The position numbers and the translations under genes were made by a program. DNA of 64,000 nucleotides from Fulvivirga sp. M361 (lineage in GTDB: Bacteria > Bacteroidota > Bacteroidia > Cytophagales > Cyclobacteriaceae): the NCBI RefSeq assembly GCF_007097395.1, contig NZ_VKDC01000001.1:255501-319500 (forward strand). Reading direction: 5' to 3'. Below, in pieces: positions 1 to 10,457 of the stretch. Under the pieces are notes generated by a model that made no database searches, was not told where the DNA came from, and saw nothing but the letters and a program-made list of their open reading frames with translations. How positions within the stretch are numbered: the stretch's first letter is position 1; each line of letters begins with the position of its first letter.

Positions 1-69
1 ATTACACCAGGTTGGCTGACTTGATCTTCAGTTTTCATTCCTTCAAATAGGGAAAATACCCGGAATAAA

Positions 70-1743
70 TTGAAGAATAGATTTAAAACAATAGTATCCT
101 CATGCGCACTTCTTTTGGGCATTTGTACGCCTTTAATAGCCCAGGAACTGGACAAATTCTCATTCAAAAGCCCGGTATCCGTTTCTGGGAAATTGAATAC
201 TACTACTACGTTCTATAGTACTACGGGAAGGTCGCAGCGTGATCCATTCTATTGGCTTATTTCGGGTAGTGTGAATATTAGTTATAATGGGATCTCCATA
301 CCGTTGTCCTTCAATTTTAGCCAACAGCAACGGACTTTCGCTCAACCTTTTAATCAATTGGGGATGAGCCCTGAATATAAGTGGCTGAAACTTCACCTGG
401 GATACCGGAGTCTAAGCTTTTCTGACCTGACTCTTGCCGGAAATACCTTTCTGGGGGGTGGAGTGGAGGTATCACCAAAAAATTCCAACCTCAGGTATTC
501 TGCCATGTACGGGCAGCTTATCAAGCCCATTCAGCCCGGAAATATACAGGACAGCTTCAGGAAAATGCCGGCTTACGCGCGCAATGGTTACGGAACGAAA
601 ATAACACATGAGAAAGACGGTAATATTGTAGACTTTATTTTCTTCCGTGGCGCAGACGATGAATCATCAGTGGATATTCCTGATTCACTGAACATAAGCC
701 CGGAGGAGAATGCGCTGATCGGAGTGAATATTAAACGAAGGATCGCCAAAAAATTAAGTATTAATATCCAAACCGCTTTTTCAGGATATACCCAGGATCG
801 CAGACTGCCGGAAACGGTGAATAATGATTTCAGCTTTCGGAATAATCTGAACCCATTTCTGGAAACCAACGCTTCTACTCAGTTCAATAAAGCCATCATC
901 AGTGATTTTTCTTACAAAGGAAAAACCTACAATATCAAGCTTGCCTATAAACGTATAGATCCCGAGTTCAGGACTATGGGTTCTACCTTCCTGGTGAATG
1001 ATATTGAAAATGTGAACGCCACGGTCAGTTGGGTGATGCTTAAAAATAAGGTCAACATAAGTACAAGTTACGGGCGGCAGCGTGACAATTTGAATAGCGA
1101 CAAAGTTTCAGAGGCAGAACGTGATATAGGTGCGTTCAACGTGGTGTATATTCTCAATCCCCAACTGAGTTTAACCGCTAATTACTCTAACTTCGGCGCT
1201 TCTACCACTTATGACCCTACTTTATTTCTCGATTCGCTGAACTATCTGCTGGTGACACGTAATGCCAGCCTTGGGGGTAATTACATTTTTAAAGGAGGCA
1301 AAACCAATCGTACAGCTTATGTATTCGCAAGCTACCAGGGAGTGGATGATCCTGCAGGTAATAGCTCTACATTTTATAACGTCACTTCAGGATATCAGAT
1401 TTTATACCCTTCCTCTGGCCTGATATTGAATACAGGCATGACCTATACCAATAACGCCGTTACCGGGTTGATCAACGATTCCTATGGTCCGACCGTGTCA
1501 GTGGCAAGGTCGTTTTTCGACAAGAAATTGAAAGGACAAATAGGAACTACCTTTTTGCAGTCCTACATGGATGGAGGCCTTCAAAGTCGTTTTGTGAATT
1601 TCAGGCTGAATGGTTCTTATACATTGAAGTCTAATCACAAGATCAATCTTATCAGCACATTGTTGAACAAGGCCACATTTGGTGAAAATGAGGAGAATAC
1701 CATCGAATTCAGGGGGCAGTTTGGATATAGTTATAGTTTTTGA
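70..1743 (+). CDS. Outer-membrane beta-barrel-like protein, first visible gene of the surface operon
   Basis: The 557-residue product has a clear N-terminal signal peptide (about residues 1-25, ending in LIAQ) followed by alternating polar and aromatic beta-strand sequence, and it ends in Phe (YSYSF), as outer-membrane barrels usually do. I do not recognise a named family; a porin or a scaffold for the exported neighbours is inference. The frame is open from about position 25 and has no ATG before the TTG at 70, so I chose the TTG because it places the signal peptide at the start. Its stop TGA overlaps the ATG of the next gene (TGATG), which suggests translational coupling. No promoter is visible in the 69 bases upstream, so the operon may begin outside the window. 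Confidence 0.75.
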   Translation: MKNRFKTIVSSCALLLGICTPLIAQELDKFSFKSPVSVSGKLNTTTTFYSTTGRSQRDPFYWLISGSVNISYNGISIPLSFNFSQQQRTFAQPFNQLGMSPEYKWLKLHLGYRSLSFSDLTLAGNTFLGGGVEVSPKNSNLRYSAMYGQLIKPIQPGNIQDSFRKMPAYARNGYGTKITHEKDGNIVDFIFFRGADDESSVDIPDSLNISPEENALIGVNIKRRIAKKLSINIQTAFSGYTQDRRLPETVNNDFSFRNNLNPFLETNASTQFNKAIISDFSYKGKTYNIKLAYKRIDPEFRTMGSTFLVNDIENVNATVSWVMLKNKVNISTSYGRQRDNLNSDKVSEAERDIGAFNVVYILNPQLSLTANYSNFGASTTYDPTLFLDSLNYLLVTRNASLGGNYIFKGGKTNRTAYVFASYQGVDDPAGNSSTFYNVTSGYQILYPSSGLILNTGMTYTNNAVTGLINDSYGPTVSVARSFFDKKLKGQIGTTFLQSYMDGGLQSRFVNFRLNGSYTLKSNHKINLISTLLNKATFGENEENTIEFRGQFGYSYSF

Positions 1744-4700
1744 TGGGGAATAAGTTTGTACATATTGCTTTAGTAACTATGGTGTGGCTTACAACATCCA
1801 CGTTGAAAGCCCAGCAATTTCCCGCTTCGGTTAGTGCGGTATCCATTCCGCCCAATTCAGTGTATTTCCATGATTATTTTTCGACAGGTTCTGAACGTTT
1901 ACGCCTGACCCTTCTTTTCAATGATTTCAATGAGCCTTCGCGGGATGTTTTTCTGAGGTTCACGTTGGAGGGAAATGGGATTACCATAAGTAGTAAGCAG
2001 GATTTTGTTCCTTCTCAGACATTCACACTTGTACCGGGAGTTCCAACAATGGTGACCTCATCGGACTTGCAGGAGTTTGCTGATGTCAGTAACCTTAATT
2101 TTAGTGGCGTTTCTTCGGATTTTCTCAACCAGAACGGTCGGCTTTCCGAAGGGCTTTATTCGTTTTGCTTTGAGATCGTAGATCTTGAGTCAGGCAGAGT
2201 TTTATCCAGAAGGTCCTGTGCTAATGTATGGGTATTGTTGAAAGACCCTCCCTTTATGATCGCACCGATAGACGGGGCCAACATCCCGCCAGCAGAACCA
2301 CTTAACGTCCCGTTCCAGTGGCAGTTGAATAACCTCAATACACCGGATGGCATATTCACCACAGAGTATCAGCTTACGGTTTTTGAGATTGAAGACCCCA
2401 ACAGCGATCCGATCGTAGCGATCAACAATGGTCATGCCTTGCAGATATTCCAGTCTGAATGGGTGCAACAAACGCAATTTATTTATGATCTCAGCGCCTC
2501 ACAACTGGATCTGGGAGAGACCTATGCCTATTATGTACAGGCCAGGGATACGGAAGGAAGAGAACTGTATAAAAACAATGGAATAAGCCAGGTCAATAGT
2601 TTTACCTATGGATATAGTGAGGGAGGGACTGTTGAACTTTTGGCACCGGAGAATGAAAGCAGCTTTAAGCTGGGTACCCCCCAGAGCTTTAGTTGGGAAG
2701 CGCCAGATAATCTTGGAATAGGACAACAATTTGTCTACTACCTGAAGATCGTGGAACTCGAAGAGGGTCAGGAACCGGAAGAAGCCATAGAAGGTAATGC
2801 GATATGGTATGATTACACCTCCCCAACCTATGCAAGTGGTACCGGAGCTAATATTTTATTGACCCAATCACTGGAAACCAACCAGGAGTATGCATGGCAG
2901 GTGCAGGTCAGGAGCGGTATCCAAACTACCGCTGCCAGTGAGGTCTTTACGTTCAAAGGACCACCGCTTATCGAGCAATTTGAAGCCGGTGACCATATCG
3001 TAACTGTCACTGAAACTACCACCAACGACTTATCATCTTTGAATGGAAACGGTGTCATGGCTATTTCGGAAGATGGCTCGGAAACCGTGGAATTTGAATT
3101 TGAAGGATTAGATATTGGAGAGGCCGGAGGATTATACTACCTGCGATCCGGTGAAGTGGAACATACATTGGCTAATATCAGGGAGATCAAGGTCACGACG
3201 GAGAACGAGCTTAATGGTGAAGCCACTTTTTACGGTTCAACTATCCGAATTACCAAGAATGGGCTAGAGGTCAAAGGCTATGTAGAATGGCCTTTCTCAC
3301 ATCCGGTAACCTCACCGGACCTGGCCTATGTTGTGTCAAAAGAAGGATGGGTCAATTTTGACAAATTTTTACCAAAGGGAATAGTCACTCTGACTGAGGA
3401 AAATAATTTTGAACTCCTTGACCCGTTTGGTTATATCATAGATCTGCTGGAGACATCCTCGATCAACCTCGATTACAGTAGTTTTACCCCGACCCTGAAC
3501 GGTACAGTCACTTATCCTCAGGGGCTCGTGATGGGTGAGGAGGAAAGAGATATCGTACTGCCTTTTGAACTTACAGACCAGCTTTTTTACTTCGATTTCA
3601 GCCCTGATAAATTAGCCAATAACATAAGGCTGGTAGCCAATACCGGAATTGTACTGGAACCAACAAGTATAATTTTCGATTTCAGTGAAAGTGAATCACC
3701 TGAGAAAAAGAAAAATATCCCTACCTGGAAAGGAACGTATTTTGAAACATTTAACGTACGCCTGGATGCGGCCATTGATGCTTCGGATCAAATAGCTTTT
3801 ACAGAGACTTCTTTGGAAGAGTTTGTGCTCGATCAGTTCAATACGAACAAAGGCTGGGTGGATGCCAATGGGTTATCGCTTTCTGTGCTTTATAAATTTC
3901 TGGAGGAGAAAGAGGCAACTTTCAATTCCTTCCCTACAGTACTCAGGGAACTTTCACTGACGGTGGTGAATAGCTCTGTTAGTGAGAGTGATTTTAAAGG
4001 TTCCATCCGGCTTCCTTTAATTGATGCGGACAAGTCATATACCTACACCATCCCTATTACCGATTCAGGTTTTATGGAAGGATACCTGGATAATGACCTG
4101 AACGACTCACAATTTATCTATAATCCGTACGGCCAGGAAAACAGGATGGAGATCACCATCCTGAGGGCCGTCTTCAGAGACAACGAACGTCTGGATATGA
4201 CACTTGATATTGATATACCCTATATCAACGCTTCTATTCCGGCGATAAGCGATTTCAGGCTTTATGGCGATTATGCCATTGGTTTTGGCGAGAGGAATGG
4301 GGCAAAGGATCTGGACAATCATGTGGAGGGAGTATATGAAACATTCCCGATGTTCATCGACCAGATCGGGGCGTCACTGATCGCGGGGAGGTATGCGTTT
4401 AGTTATGGAGCTACTATGCCATTAGGGGATGAGGTCAGCGGAGAAGAAGGACCTCCAAGAGTAATGTTCCATAGTATATCTGCCGGAAGTGACGAATTGG
4501 AAAATGCTTCCCTGGGGTCATCTGCTGATCAGGCTGCCATGGCGCCACCCATCAGCAATACAGGAGTAACTCCGGGCAATTCCAAGAACCTTTCCATTGA
4601 CTCTATCCAGATCTCTGTAGAGTCAGCGATAGCGTCTTTATCCGGCTACCTTATCATGACCAAAAATGATCCTGAATGGGGAACCAGTCTTCAGGGAGGT

Positions 4701-7700
4701 ATTGACGGGGCCATTAAGATCCCTTCGGAAATAAGAATGGGCGCGCATATGATCCTTGGAAACAAAGACAATTTGAAATACTGGTATTTTGATGCCTACT
4801 ACGTAGATGACGGACCCGGGATCAGCGTATTCAATATGTTTAACCTGGTGGGACTTGAAGGGAAGATCTACCGGCATATGTCACTGGACATCAATGAAGG
4901 TGGCGAGGCTAAACCCGTCATAGATCCTGATATCGAATTTGGCGCAGGTATGTACATCCAGTTGATAGACCAGAGCGGAGGTAAGACGTTTATGGTTGAC
5001 ATCGGTGCTGAAGTGGTGGTGAGTAATGAAGGCTTTATTGTACAGATGGAGGGGGATATCTCCGCGCTCAATACCCAGGGAAGAGACATGACTGCTGCAG
5101 GTAGCCTTAAAAAGGCAGTGGCAGAAGCTGTTGCCGAAGCCGCAACGGATGCAGCACTGGATGTTGTGGATAATATTAATGTGGACATTCCGATCGGAAG
5201 TAAAACGCTCAGTGTAGGTGTGAGTGGAGATGGCGGTAGCCTTGGGTACTCGGATGGTGACCTGAATGCTGAGGTATTCGGAGAAATTGCGGAAACTCCT
5301 GCTGTGGGTGTTTCTTTTCAGAAAGGGCAAAAGAAGATCACCGTAAAAGGGGATGTAGATGCCAATGGTTCCTTGCTGTTAGAAGATGGAAGCAATCGCC
5401 TTGGGCTCGAAGTTGGAGCATCTGGTAAGGGAGACTTTGATTTTGCTTATGACCAGGTAGCACTTTCCGCCAATATAGACATTGAAGAAAGGAGTGCCGG
5501 ATTTACGGCAGGGTATGATCAAAACTCCGTTGAGTTTCTTATCAATCAAAGTGAGAGTTATCAAAAACTGGCCCTTATAAGTGGTACAGACTGGAATGCA
5601 CTCCTGGAGCTGGATGAAGGGAAAGGTACCGTGGGCTTCGGTTATGATGATTATGACATTACCCTTTCTGCCAATAAAGAAGCCACGCAAGGTAAGATCG
5701 AACTGTCAACACCCCAATTTGATCTGATCTCTGCTTTAGATAAGGACACCAAAACCGGACTGTTTGACCTGGAAGAGGGAAGTAACACTATTAAACTTTC
5801 CGGTCATGAGAATGGAGGAGAGATCGATGTCAGCTATAATAACTTTGATTATTATACTTCCATAGACAAAAGCACCGGGCAAGGTGCGCTGTCTTTTGGA
5901 TATGGCGATGATCGTAAACTTTCGGTAGAAGGGAATACTTCCGATGAAGGGCAGATAGGCCTGGATTATGATGGTAACTCATTTTTGCTGAGTACCAGCA
6001 AACCGGATAAGAAATTCGATTTTGACTTTGAAAATGAAGAGATCGGACAGCTCAGAATCGCCTATGATGGTCAGCTGAATAATCAGCTTCTGGGTATCCG
6101 GCATGGCAATGACAGTATACTTGCCTATGTAACGCCCGACAGTAGTCTGCTACAGGTGGTACATAGCGAGAACTCGTTTGGAATAGGTGTTGCCGGAGAC
6201 GGGCAATTCATTGAAGTAGGCAGCAAAGGTTATGTGGGAGCATTGAAACGATATGCTACCGGTGGAGGAGCAGTTCGCCTGGCGAATGGAAGTGAAAAAA
6301 GCCTGTTCTTTGAAGTAAATGGCGCCTCAAATACAAAACGGGCGGAACTGACCTATGACGGAATGCTGGTAAGCATAAGCAATCGTGACGTGACGGTAAG
6401 CTACCAGGAAAATACACTTACCATCAACACGGACAAACAGGTGACTTTTGATCTGCAGGGACACGAGATCCAGTTTGTCTTTGACCCGAACGCGCGTTAT
6501 CGTGTTAACATCACAGATGCAGGAAACTTGCTGGACCTTTCGTTAGATAGAGTAGGAAATGTAAGAGAGACCATCAGGATCGATGACGTAGAGGTGTCCT
6601 TTGAGATAGACCAGGGCAATCGTTACTCAATTATATACAGTCAGGATGGAGTAACCGCAGGGTTTAGTTTTGATGAGAGTGGCGCAGCCATGGTGGCATT
6701 TGAAGGGTTTGGCGAAAAGATCATAGCGGCAAAATCAACCGATTCCTATGGATTGACCCTTGGCGATTTCTCAGTAACTTATGCCGTAGGAGATGCTTTT
6801 ACTTTTGCCCTGGAGGATATTTCGGTTGACCTGAACGGATCGGGAAGTGTTCCATTGGGTAATACTGGTTTTTCTTTTGGTGATGGAGGTGCATTGATCT
6901 ATGAAAAAGGAAGTTCTCCTAAGATCTCATTAGTCTCGACTGGGCTTACAATTGAAAAAGGAGCTCATTACTTCAATGCACAGAGCAGCACACTAAACTA
7001 TGCCTATGATGAATACAGCCTGTCACTCACTTCTTCTTCTGCGGCTATTCAGCAGGGTGATCGGTCGGCTGCCATTAACTTCGATGGCCAGGATCAGGGC
7101 TTTATTATAAATGATGGCGATAAGTCACTAAGTTTTAAAACTGATCAGGTTGAATACCGGGATGGTGATGATACGTTCGCCATTGGAGGAGAATATTATT
7201 TGAGCTCTACCTACCAGGGAAAGACCATTGAGCTGGACCCGGATTATATTGGTTTTAAGACAGGTAACAAAGAGATATCTTTCGGTGGGGACAACTATAT
7301 TTTTTTTGCCAACGAGGGCGATCAGTTCTCGGTGAGTAAGCAAAAAGAAGTCACGCTGAAGAAGGACGACCTTGCCATTTCCGTGAACTCTGATAAAGTG
7401 ATCTCTGCTTCAAAGGGAGAGCATATCATCACTTTGAATGATGGTGAGCGCCCCATTCAGTACTCGAATAATGAGATCTCCACCGGACTCATTGCCGGAG
7501 GTGGAAGTTATGGTGTGGCGGTTGGTTATAGTGGCGTAGATGTAAGCCTTAGCACGTACAAATTCTCTAACGCCACGCTGGCGTATAGTTCTGACTTTGG
7601 CCAGATCGCTATTACCGGTAACGGGAGCAGCAACCTCGAAGCGACTTTCACTAAAGGAGACCGGACGATAAAAGCGACCACCGGTAATGACGGTATTTCA

Positions 7701-8399
7701 TTTTCTGATTCTAACGATGAACCCGTCCCTGAGCCACCACAAGTAGGTACTGAAACGCCTCCAATGGCCGGGCCTCAATACATTGGTAAGGTAACAGATG
7801 GTGCAACCGGCCTGATCACCGGACATGCCAGTCTTTATTTCAATAGTGCCGAAAGGCATTTTATAGCTAACGGATCTGTTGTAGGCACAGCACCGTGTCT
7901 GGAAGGTAGTTTTGCCATTGAAGCGAGCCCCCAAACGTGGAGTATTGATATTGGTAGTGAAGAACAACGTATTGAAGTCTATCCTACCTGTTCCGGTTTT
8001 GGAGGCGGAGGTTGGCTTAACCTGACCCCCAGTCGTGTCAATGTAGGGGTTTTTACCGGGTTCAAGGCAGGCGGTAGTGTAAAGCTGGATTGGGGAATTG
8101 GATATGCAGAAATATGGGCTAAGATCCAGGCTGAGCTGGGCATTCGGGCTGATGCCGATATTACACCGGTATTTAAGATCAATGAAGTAGGGATATGGGT
8201 GTATCTCTATGCCGGCTTAGGAGTGAAATACGACATTGGGATTGACAGTGGAAACTTTACTATTGCTGAGGCTGAGTTGAAGGGAACACTACTGGTGAAT
8301 TTTGAAAATGGTACGAATGTTTCCGGGGAACTCTCCGGAAGGATCAAAATATTGGGAATAAGTGGAGGATTTGACTTAGGTTTTAATGAGGATCTGTAA
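1743..8399 (+). CDS. Giant secreted beta-repeat surface protein (2218 aa)
   Basis: A signal peptide (about residues 1-24, ending LKAQ) leads into an N-terminal domain carrying a PPNSVYFHDY-type opening, which I associate from memory with large Bacteroidota surface proteins (TANFOR-like; unverified). FN3/Ig-like segments cover about residues 170-420 and mixed beta domains run to about 1100. A short Ala-rich helix follows (about 1118-1146). A long run of degenerate beta repeats with DYDGN-, YDDYD- and GYGDD-like turns then extends to about 2000, and a Gly-rich hydrophobic beta region closes the protein. No T9SS sorting domain is visible at the C-terminus, unlike several neighbours. A TTG one codon upstream (1740) is possible, but ATG 1743 overlaps the previous stop and is preferred. 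Function unknown; a structural or adhesive filament is inference. Confidence 0.85.
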   Translation: MGNKFVHIALVTMVWLTTSTLKAQQFPASVSAVSIPPNSVYFHDYFSTGSERLRLTLLFNDFNEPSRDVFLRFTLEGNGITISSKQDFVPSQTFTLVPGVPTMVTSSDLQEFADVSNLNFSGVSSDFLNQNGRLSEGLYSFCFEIVDLESGRVLSRRSCANVWVLLKDPPFMIAPIDGANIPPAEPLNVPFQWQLNNLNTPDGIFTTEYQLTVFEIEDPNSDPIVAINNGHALQIFQSEWVQQTQFIYDLSASQLDLGETYAYYVQARDTEGRELYKNNGISQVNSFTYGYSEGGTVELLAPENESSFKLGTPQSFSWEAPDNLGIGQQFVYYLKIVELEEGQEPEEAIEGNAIWYDYTSPTYASGTGANILLTQSLETNQEYAWQVQVRSGIQTTAASEVFTFKGPPLIEQFEAGDHIVTVTETTTNDLSSLNGNGVMAISEDGSETVEFEFEGLDIGEAGGLYYLRSGEVEHTLANIREIKVTTENELNGEATFYGSTIRITKNGLEVKGYVEWPFSHPVTSPDLAYVVSKEGWVNFDKFLPKGIVTLTEENNFELLDPFGYIIDLLETSSINLDYSSFTPTLNGTVTYPQGLVMGEEERDIVLPFELTDQLFYFDFSPDKLANNIRLVANTGIVLEPTSIIFDFSESESPEKKKNIPTWKGTYFETFNVRLDAAIDASDQIAFTETSLEEFVLDQFNTNKGWVDANGLSLSVLYKFLEEKEATFNSFPTVLRELSLTVVNSSVSESDFKGSIRLPLIDADKSYTYTIPITDSGFMEGYLDNDLNDSQFIYNPYGQENRMEITILRAVFRDNERLDMTLDIDIPYINASIPAISDFRLYGDYAIGFGERNGAKDLDNHVEGVYETFPMFIDQIGASLIAGRYAFSYGATMPLGDEVSGEEGPPRVMFHSISAGSDELENASLGSSADQAAMAPPISNTGVTPGNSKNLSIDSIQISVESAIASLSGYLIMTKNDPEWGTSLQGGIDGAIKIPSEIRMGAHMILGNKDNLKYWYFDAYYVDDGPGISVFNMFNLVGLEGKIYRHMSLDINEGGEAKPVIDPDIEFGAGMYIQLIDQSGGKTFMVDIGAEVVVSNEGFIVQMEGDISALNTQGRDMTAAGSLKKAVAEAVAEAATDAALDVVDNINVDIPIGSKTLSVGVSGDGGSLGYSDGDLNAEVFGEIAETPAVGVSFQKGQKKITVKGDVDANGSLLLEDGSNRLGLEVGASGKGDFDFAYDQVALSANIDIEERSAGFTAGYDQNSVEFLINQSESYQKLALISGTDWNALLELDEGKGTVGFGYDDYDITLSANKEATQGKIELSTPQFDLISALDKDTKTGLFDLEEGSNTIKLSGHENGGEIDVSYNNFDYYTSIDKSTGQGALSFGYGDDRKLSVEGNTSDEGQIGLDYDGNSFLLSTSKPDKKFDFDFENEEIGQLRIAYDGQLNNQLLGIRHGNDSILAYVTPDSSLLQVVHSENSFGIGVAGDGQFIEVGSKGYVGALKRYATGGGAVRLANGSEKSLFFEVNGASNTKRAELTYDGMLVSISNRDVTVSYQENTLTINTDKQVTFDLQGHEIQFVFDPNARYRVNITDAGNLLDLSLDRVGNVRETIRIDDVEVSFEIDQGNRYSIIYSQDGVTAGFSFDESGAAMVAFEGFGEKIIAAKSTDSYGLTLGDFSVTYAVGDAFTFALEDISVDLNGSGSVPLGNTGFSFGDGGALIYEKGSSPKISLVSTGLTIEKGAHYFNAQSSTLNYAYDEYSLSLTSSSAAIQQGDRSAAINFDGQDQGFIINDGDKSLSFKTDQVEYRDGDDTFAIGGEYYLSSTYQGKTIELDPDYIGFKTGNKEISFGGDNYIFFANEGDQFSVSKQKEVTLKKDDLAISVNSDKVISASKGEHIITLNDGERPIQYSNNEISTGLIAGGGSYGVAVGYSGVDVSLSTYKFSNATLAYSSDFGQIAITGNGSSNLEATFTKGDRTIKATTGNDGISFSDSNDEPVPEPPQVGTETPPMAGPQYIGKVTDGATGLITGHASLYFNSAERHFIANGSVVGTAPCLEGSFAIEASPQTWSIDIGSEEQRIEVYPTCSGFGGGGWLNLTPSRVNVGVFTGFKAGGSVKLDWGIGYAEIWAKIQAELGIRADADITPVFKINEVGIWVYLYAGLGVKYDIGIDSGNFTIAEAELKGTLLVNFENGTNVSGELSGRIKILGISGGFDLGFNEDL

Positions 8400-10434
8400 T
8401 ATTCAACATATCGCAAGAGGTGTACTTATAGCACTGTTGTTAATGATACAATCCGTCGTATGCGTTGCACAGAGTAGAGGGAATAATACACATGGAGAGG
8501 TGTTTGTTACCAACGACTATGAGGATCATCGATCGAATGAAATATTCGTTAAGTGGTTTGCCAATAAGGTCTATTATCCTGGGGGATTTGATGTGTATAG
8601 GGCGGTAGGAACCAGCAATAACTGGCAAAAACTCACGCAGAGCAGGCTAAGACCAAGAAAAGAGGTCCGACCGGCTTTGGCGGCCGAAGACCCCGATCTT
8701 GTGCCATTATTGAGAATTGTCAATGAAAGGCCTTACGAGGAATTCCAGGAAGGTATTCAGAAGGTCATCGTGGCGTTGAAAGCGCTGCATTCCAACGACT
8801 TTGCTCAGACATTGGGGATTTTCTTTAAAGACCGAAATTCGGAGAAAGGCGTTACCTATCGTTACAGGGTTACCGGCCATATCGGTAATCGTGAAGAGTT
8901 GATCAATATCTCGGAACCTATTATCTGCGGCGATTACAAAATGATCGATCCACCACAGGAAATTCAATTCAAAAGGATAAAAGGTGCAGTACAGGTAAAT
9001 TGGAAACCTGAAGAAAAACGTTACTATGGAGTTAATATCTACCGCAAAGAAGGTCACCTGGGATGGCAAAAGATCACCCCGCAGCCACGTGCTATTCAGC
9101 AGTATGAGGATCAGAATGGTGACATACGCTATCCGGAAGTTTTTTATACAGACACCAACCTGCCTGATTCGCTTGAATTGTTGTACATCGTTGGGGCGGT
9201 AGATTATTTTGGCAATGAAAGTGCATTGTCGAATGAAATAAAACTTCCTCCCAAGGATTTTGATGCACCGCCGCCGCCATTTAACCTTAAAGCGTCGATA
9301 CGCATTTTACAACCGCGACTTACCTGGCAGTATGTTCACGAAGCCGATCACATTGGTTTTAATATTTACCGGCGTAAGAACCTTACCGAAACATTTATCA
9401 AAGTAAATGATCAGCCGGTGAGCCGTGACTCACTCACTTATACTGATCAGTTGCCTGAACCCGGAGGATATTATTACAAGGTGGCATCCGTAGATGCTGC
9501 GGGTAATGAAAATGCCAGCGGTTTGATATTTATGGAGGTAAGAGATGTGTCCCCGCCTCAGGTCCCACAAAATGTTACCGTTATATCAGATACCGGAAGA
9601 GTGATTTTGAGTTGGACAGCAAATACGGATCCGGACCTCAAAGGCTACTTTATCTATCGGGCACTACATGATGATGTCAAAGGAAATACTGAGTTTGTCG
9701 TAGTGAATAAAGACCCTGTTTTGAACAACACCTATATTGACGAACTACCCACCAATGTTCGAAATCGTTTTGTTTATGCCGTAGCGGCGGAAGACACCCT
9801 TTTTAACCGAAGTGCACTTTCCGAAGTTGGCAGAGTAAGGCTACCGGATATTCATGCGCCTCAGGCCCCGTTCATCAAAACTATCCGGGTCAATGAGGAT
9901 GGAAGCCTGGCCGTAGAGTGGCTGGCCAATGCGGAGCCCGATCTTAAAGGGTACCATATTTACCGCTCTGACAGCTCAGATGCCAATAACTTTCAACAGG
10001 TCAACCAGGCATTGTATCCGCCTGGTTCCTATCGCTATATCGATAGGGGCGTGAATCCGGGAGTACGATATAATTATTACATTGTAGCAGAAGATGAGAA
10101 TGGGAACCTGTCATCACCCTCTAATATATTTAATGCAATTGTAAAGGGCACCGCTGCTTCGGGTGCACTGCGTCAGGTAAATAGAGTGAAGTTGAATTAT
10201 AACAAAAGAAGGAAGCAATTAACAATAGAATGGAACGGGGACGGAAGTCATAAGGGATATGTGGTATATCGCGGTAATTCCGATCAGCACCTGTTGCCTG
10301 TTACAGGGATGATACAGGAAAGTTCTTTTGTGGATAAAAATTTGGAGGACGGACGGACCTACTGGTACCAGGTCCGGGCTTTTGATGGCAAAGGAGGGAT
10401 AAGCAGGTCAGAAATTCTAAACCAGGAAATCTAA
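8386..10434 (+). CDS. Secreted fibronectin type III repeat protein
   Basis: The 682-residue product has a signal peptide (about 1-29, ending VCVAQ). After an N-terminal domain it carries about five FN3-like modules (roughly residues 190-285, 295-385, 390-490, 495-590 and 600-682), each with recurring G-Y-x-I-Y-R strands (GVNIYRK, GFNIYRR, GYFIYRA, GYHIYRS, GYVVYRG). The start overlaps the previous coding end by 14 bases, so it is translated in the same operon. No sorting domain is visible at the C-terminus, so how it crosses the outer membrane is unclear. FN3 arrays are typically binding or spacer modules; a role as an accessory subunit of the giant protein encoded upstream is inference. Confidence 0.85.
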   Translation: MRICNIQHIARGVLIALLLMIQSVVCVAQSRGNNTHGEVFVTNDYEDHRSNEIFVKWFANKVYYPGGFDVYRAVGTSNNWQKLTQSRLRPRKEVRPALAAEDPDLVPLLRIVNERPYEEFQEGIQKVIVALKALHSNDFAQTLGIFFKDRNSEKGVTYRYRVTGHIGNREELINISEPIICGDYKMIDPPQEIQFKRIKGAVQVNWKPEEKRYYGVNIYRKEGHLGWQKITPQPRAIQQYEDQNGDIRYPEVFYTDTNLPDSLELLYIVGAVDYFGNESALSNEIKLPPKDFDAPPPPFNLKASIRILQPRLTWQYVHEADHIGFNIYRRKNLTETFIKVNDQPVSRDSLTYTDQLPEPGGYYYKVASVDAAGNENASGLIFMEVRDVSPPQVPQNVTVISDTGRVILSWTANTDPDLKGYFIYRALHDDVKGNTEFVVVNKDPVLNNTYIDELPTNVRNRFVYAVAAEDTLFNRSALSEVGRVRLPDIHAPQAPFIKTIRVNEDGSLAVEWLANAEPDLKGYHIYRSDSSDANNFQQVNQALYPPGSYRYIDRGVNPGVRYNYYIVAEDENGNLSSPSNIFNAIVKGTAASGALRQVNRVKLNYNKRRKQLTIEWNGDGSHKGYVVYRGNSDQHLLPVTGMIQESSFVDKNLEDGRTYWYQVRAFDGKGGISRSEILNQEI

Positions 10435-10457
10435 GTGTCACAATAACTGCTATTAAT

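Noticed and set aside
4881-5330. 149-codon minus-strand ORF inside the giant protein gene
   Set aside because: It lies antisense to a long coding region, with no signal or domain, so it is a shadow frame.
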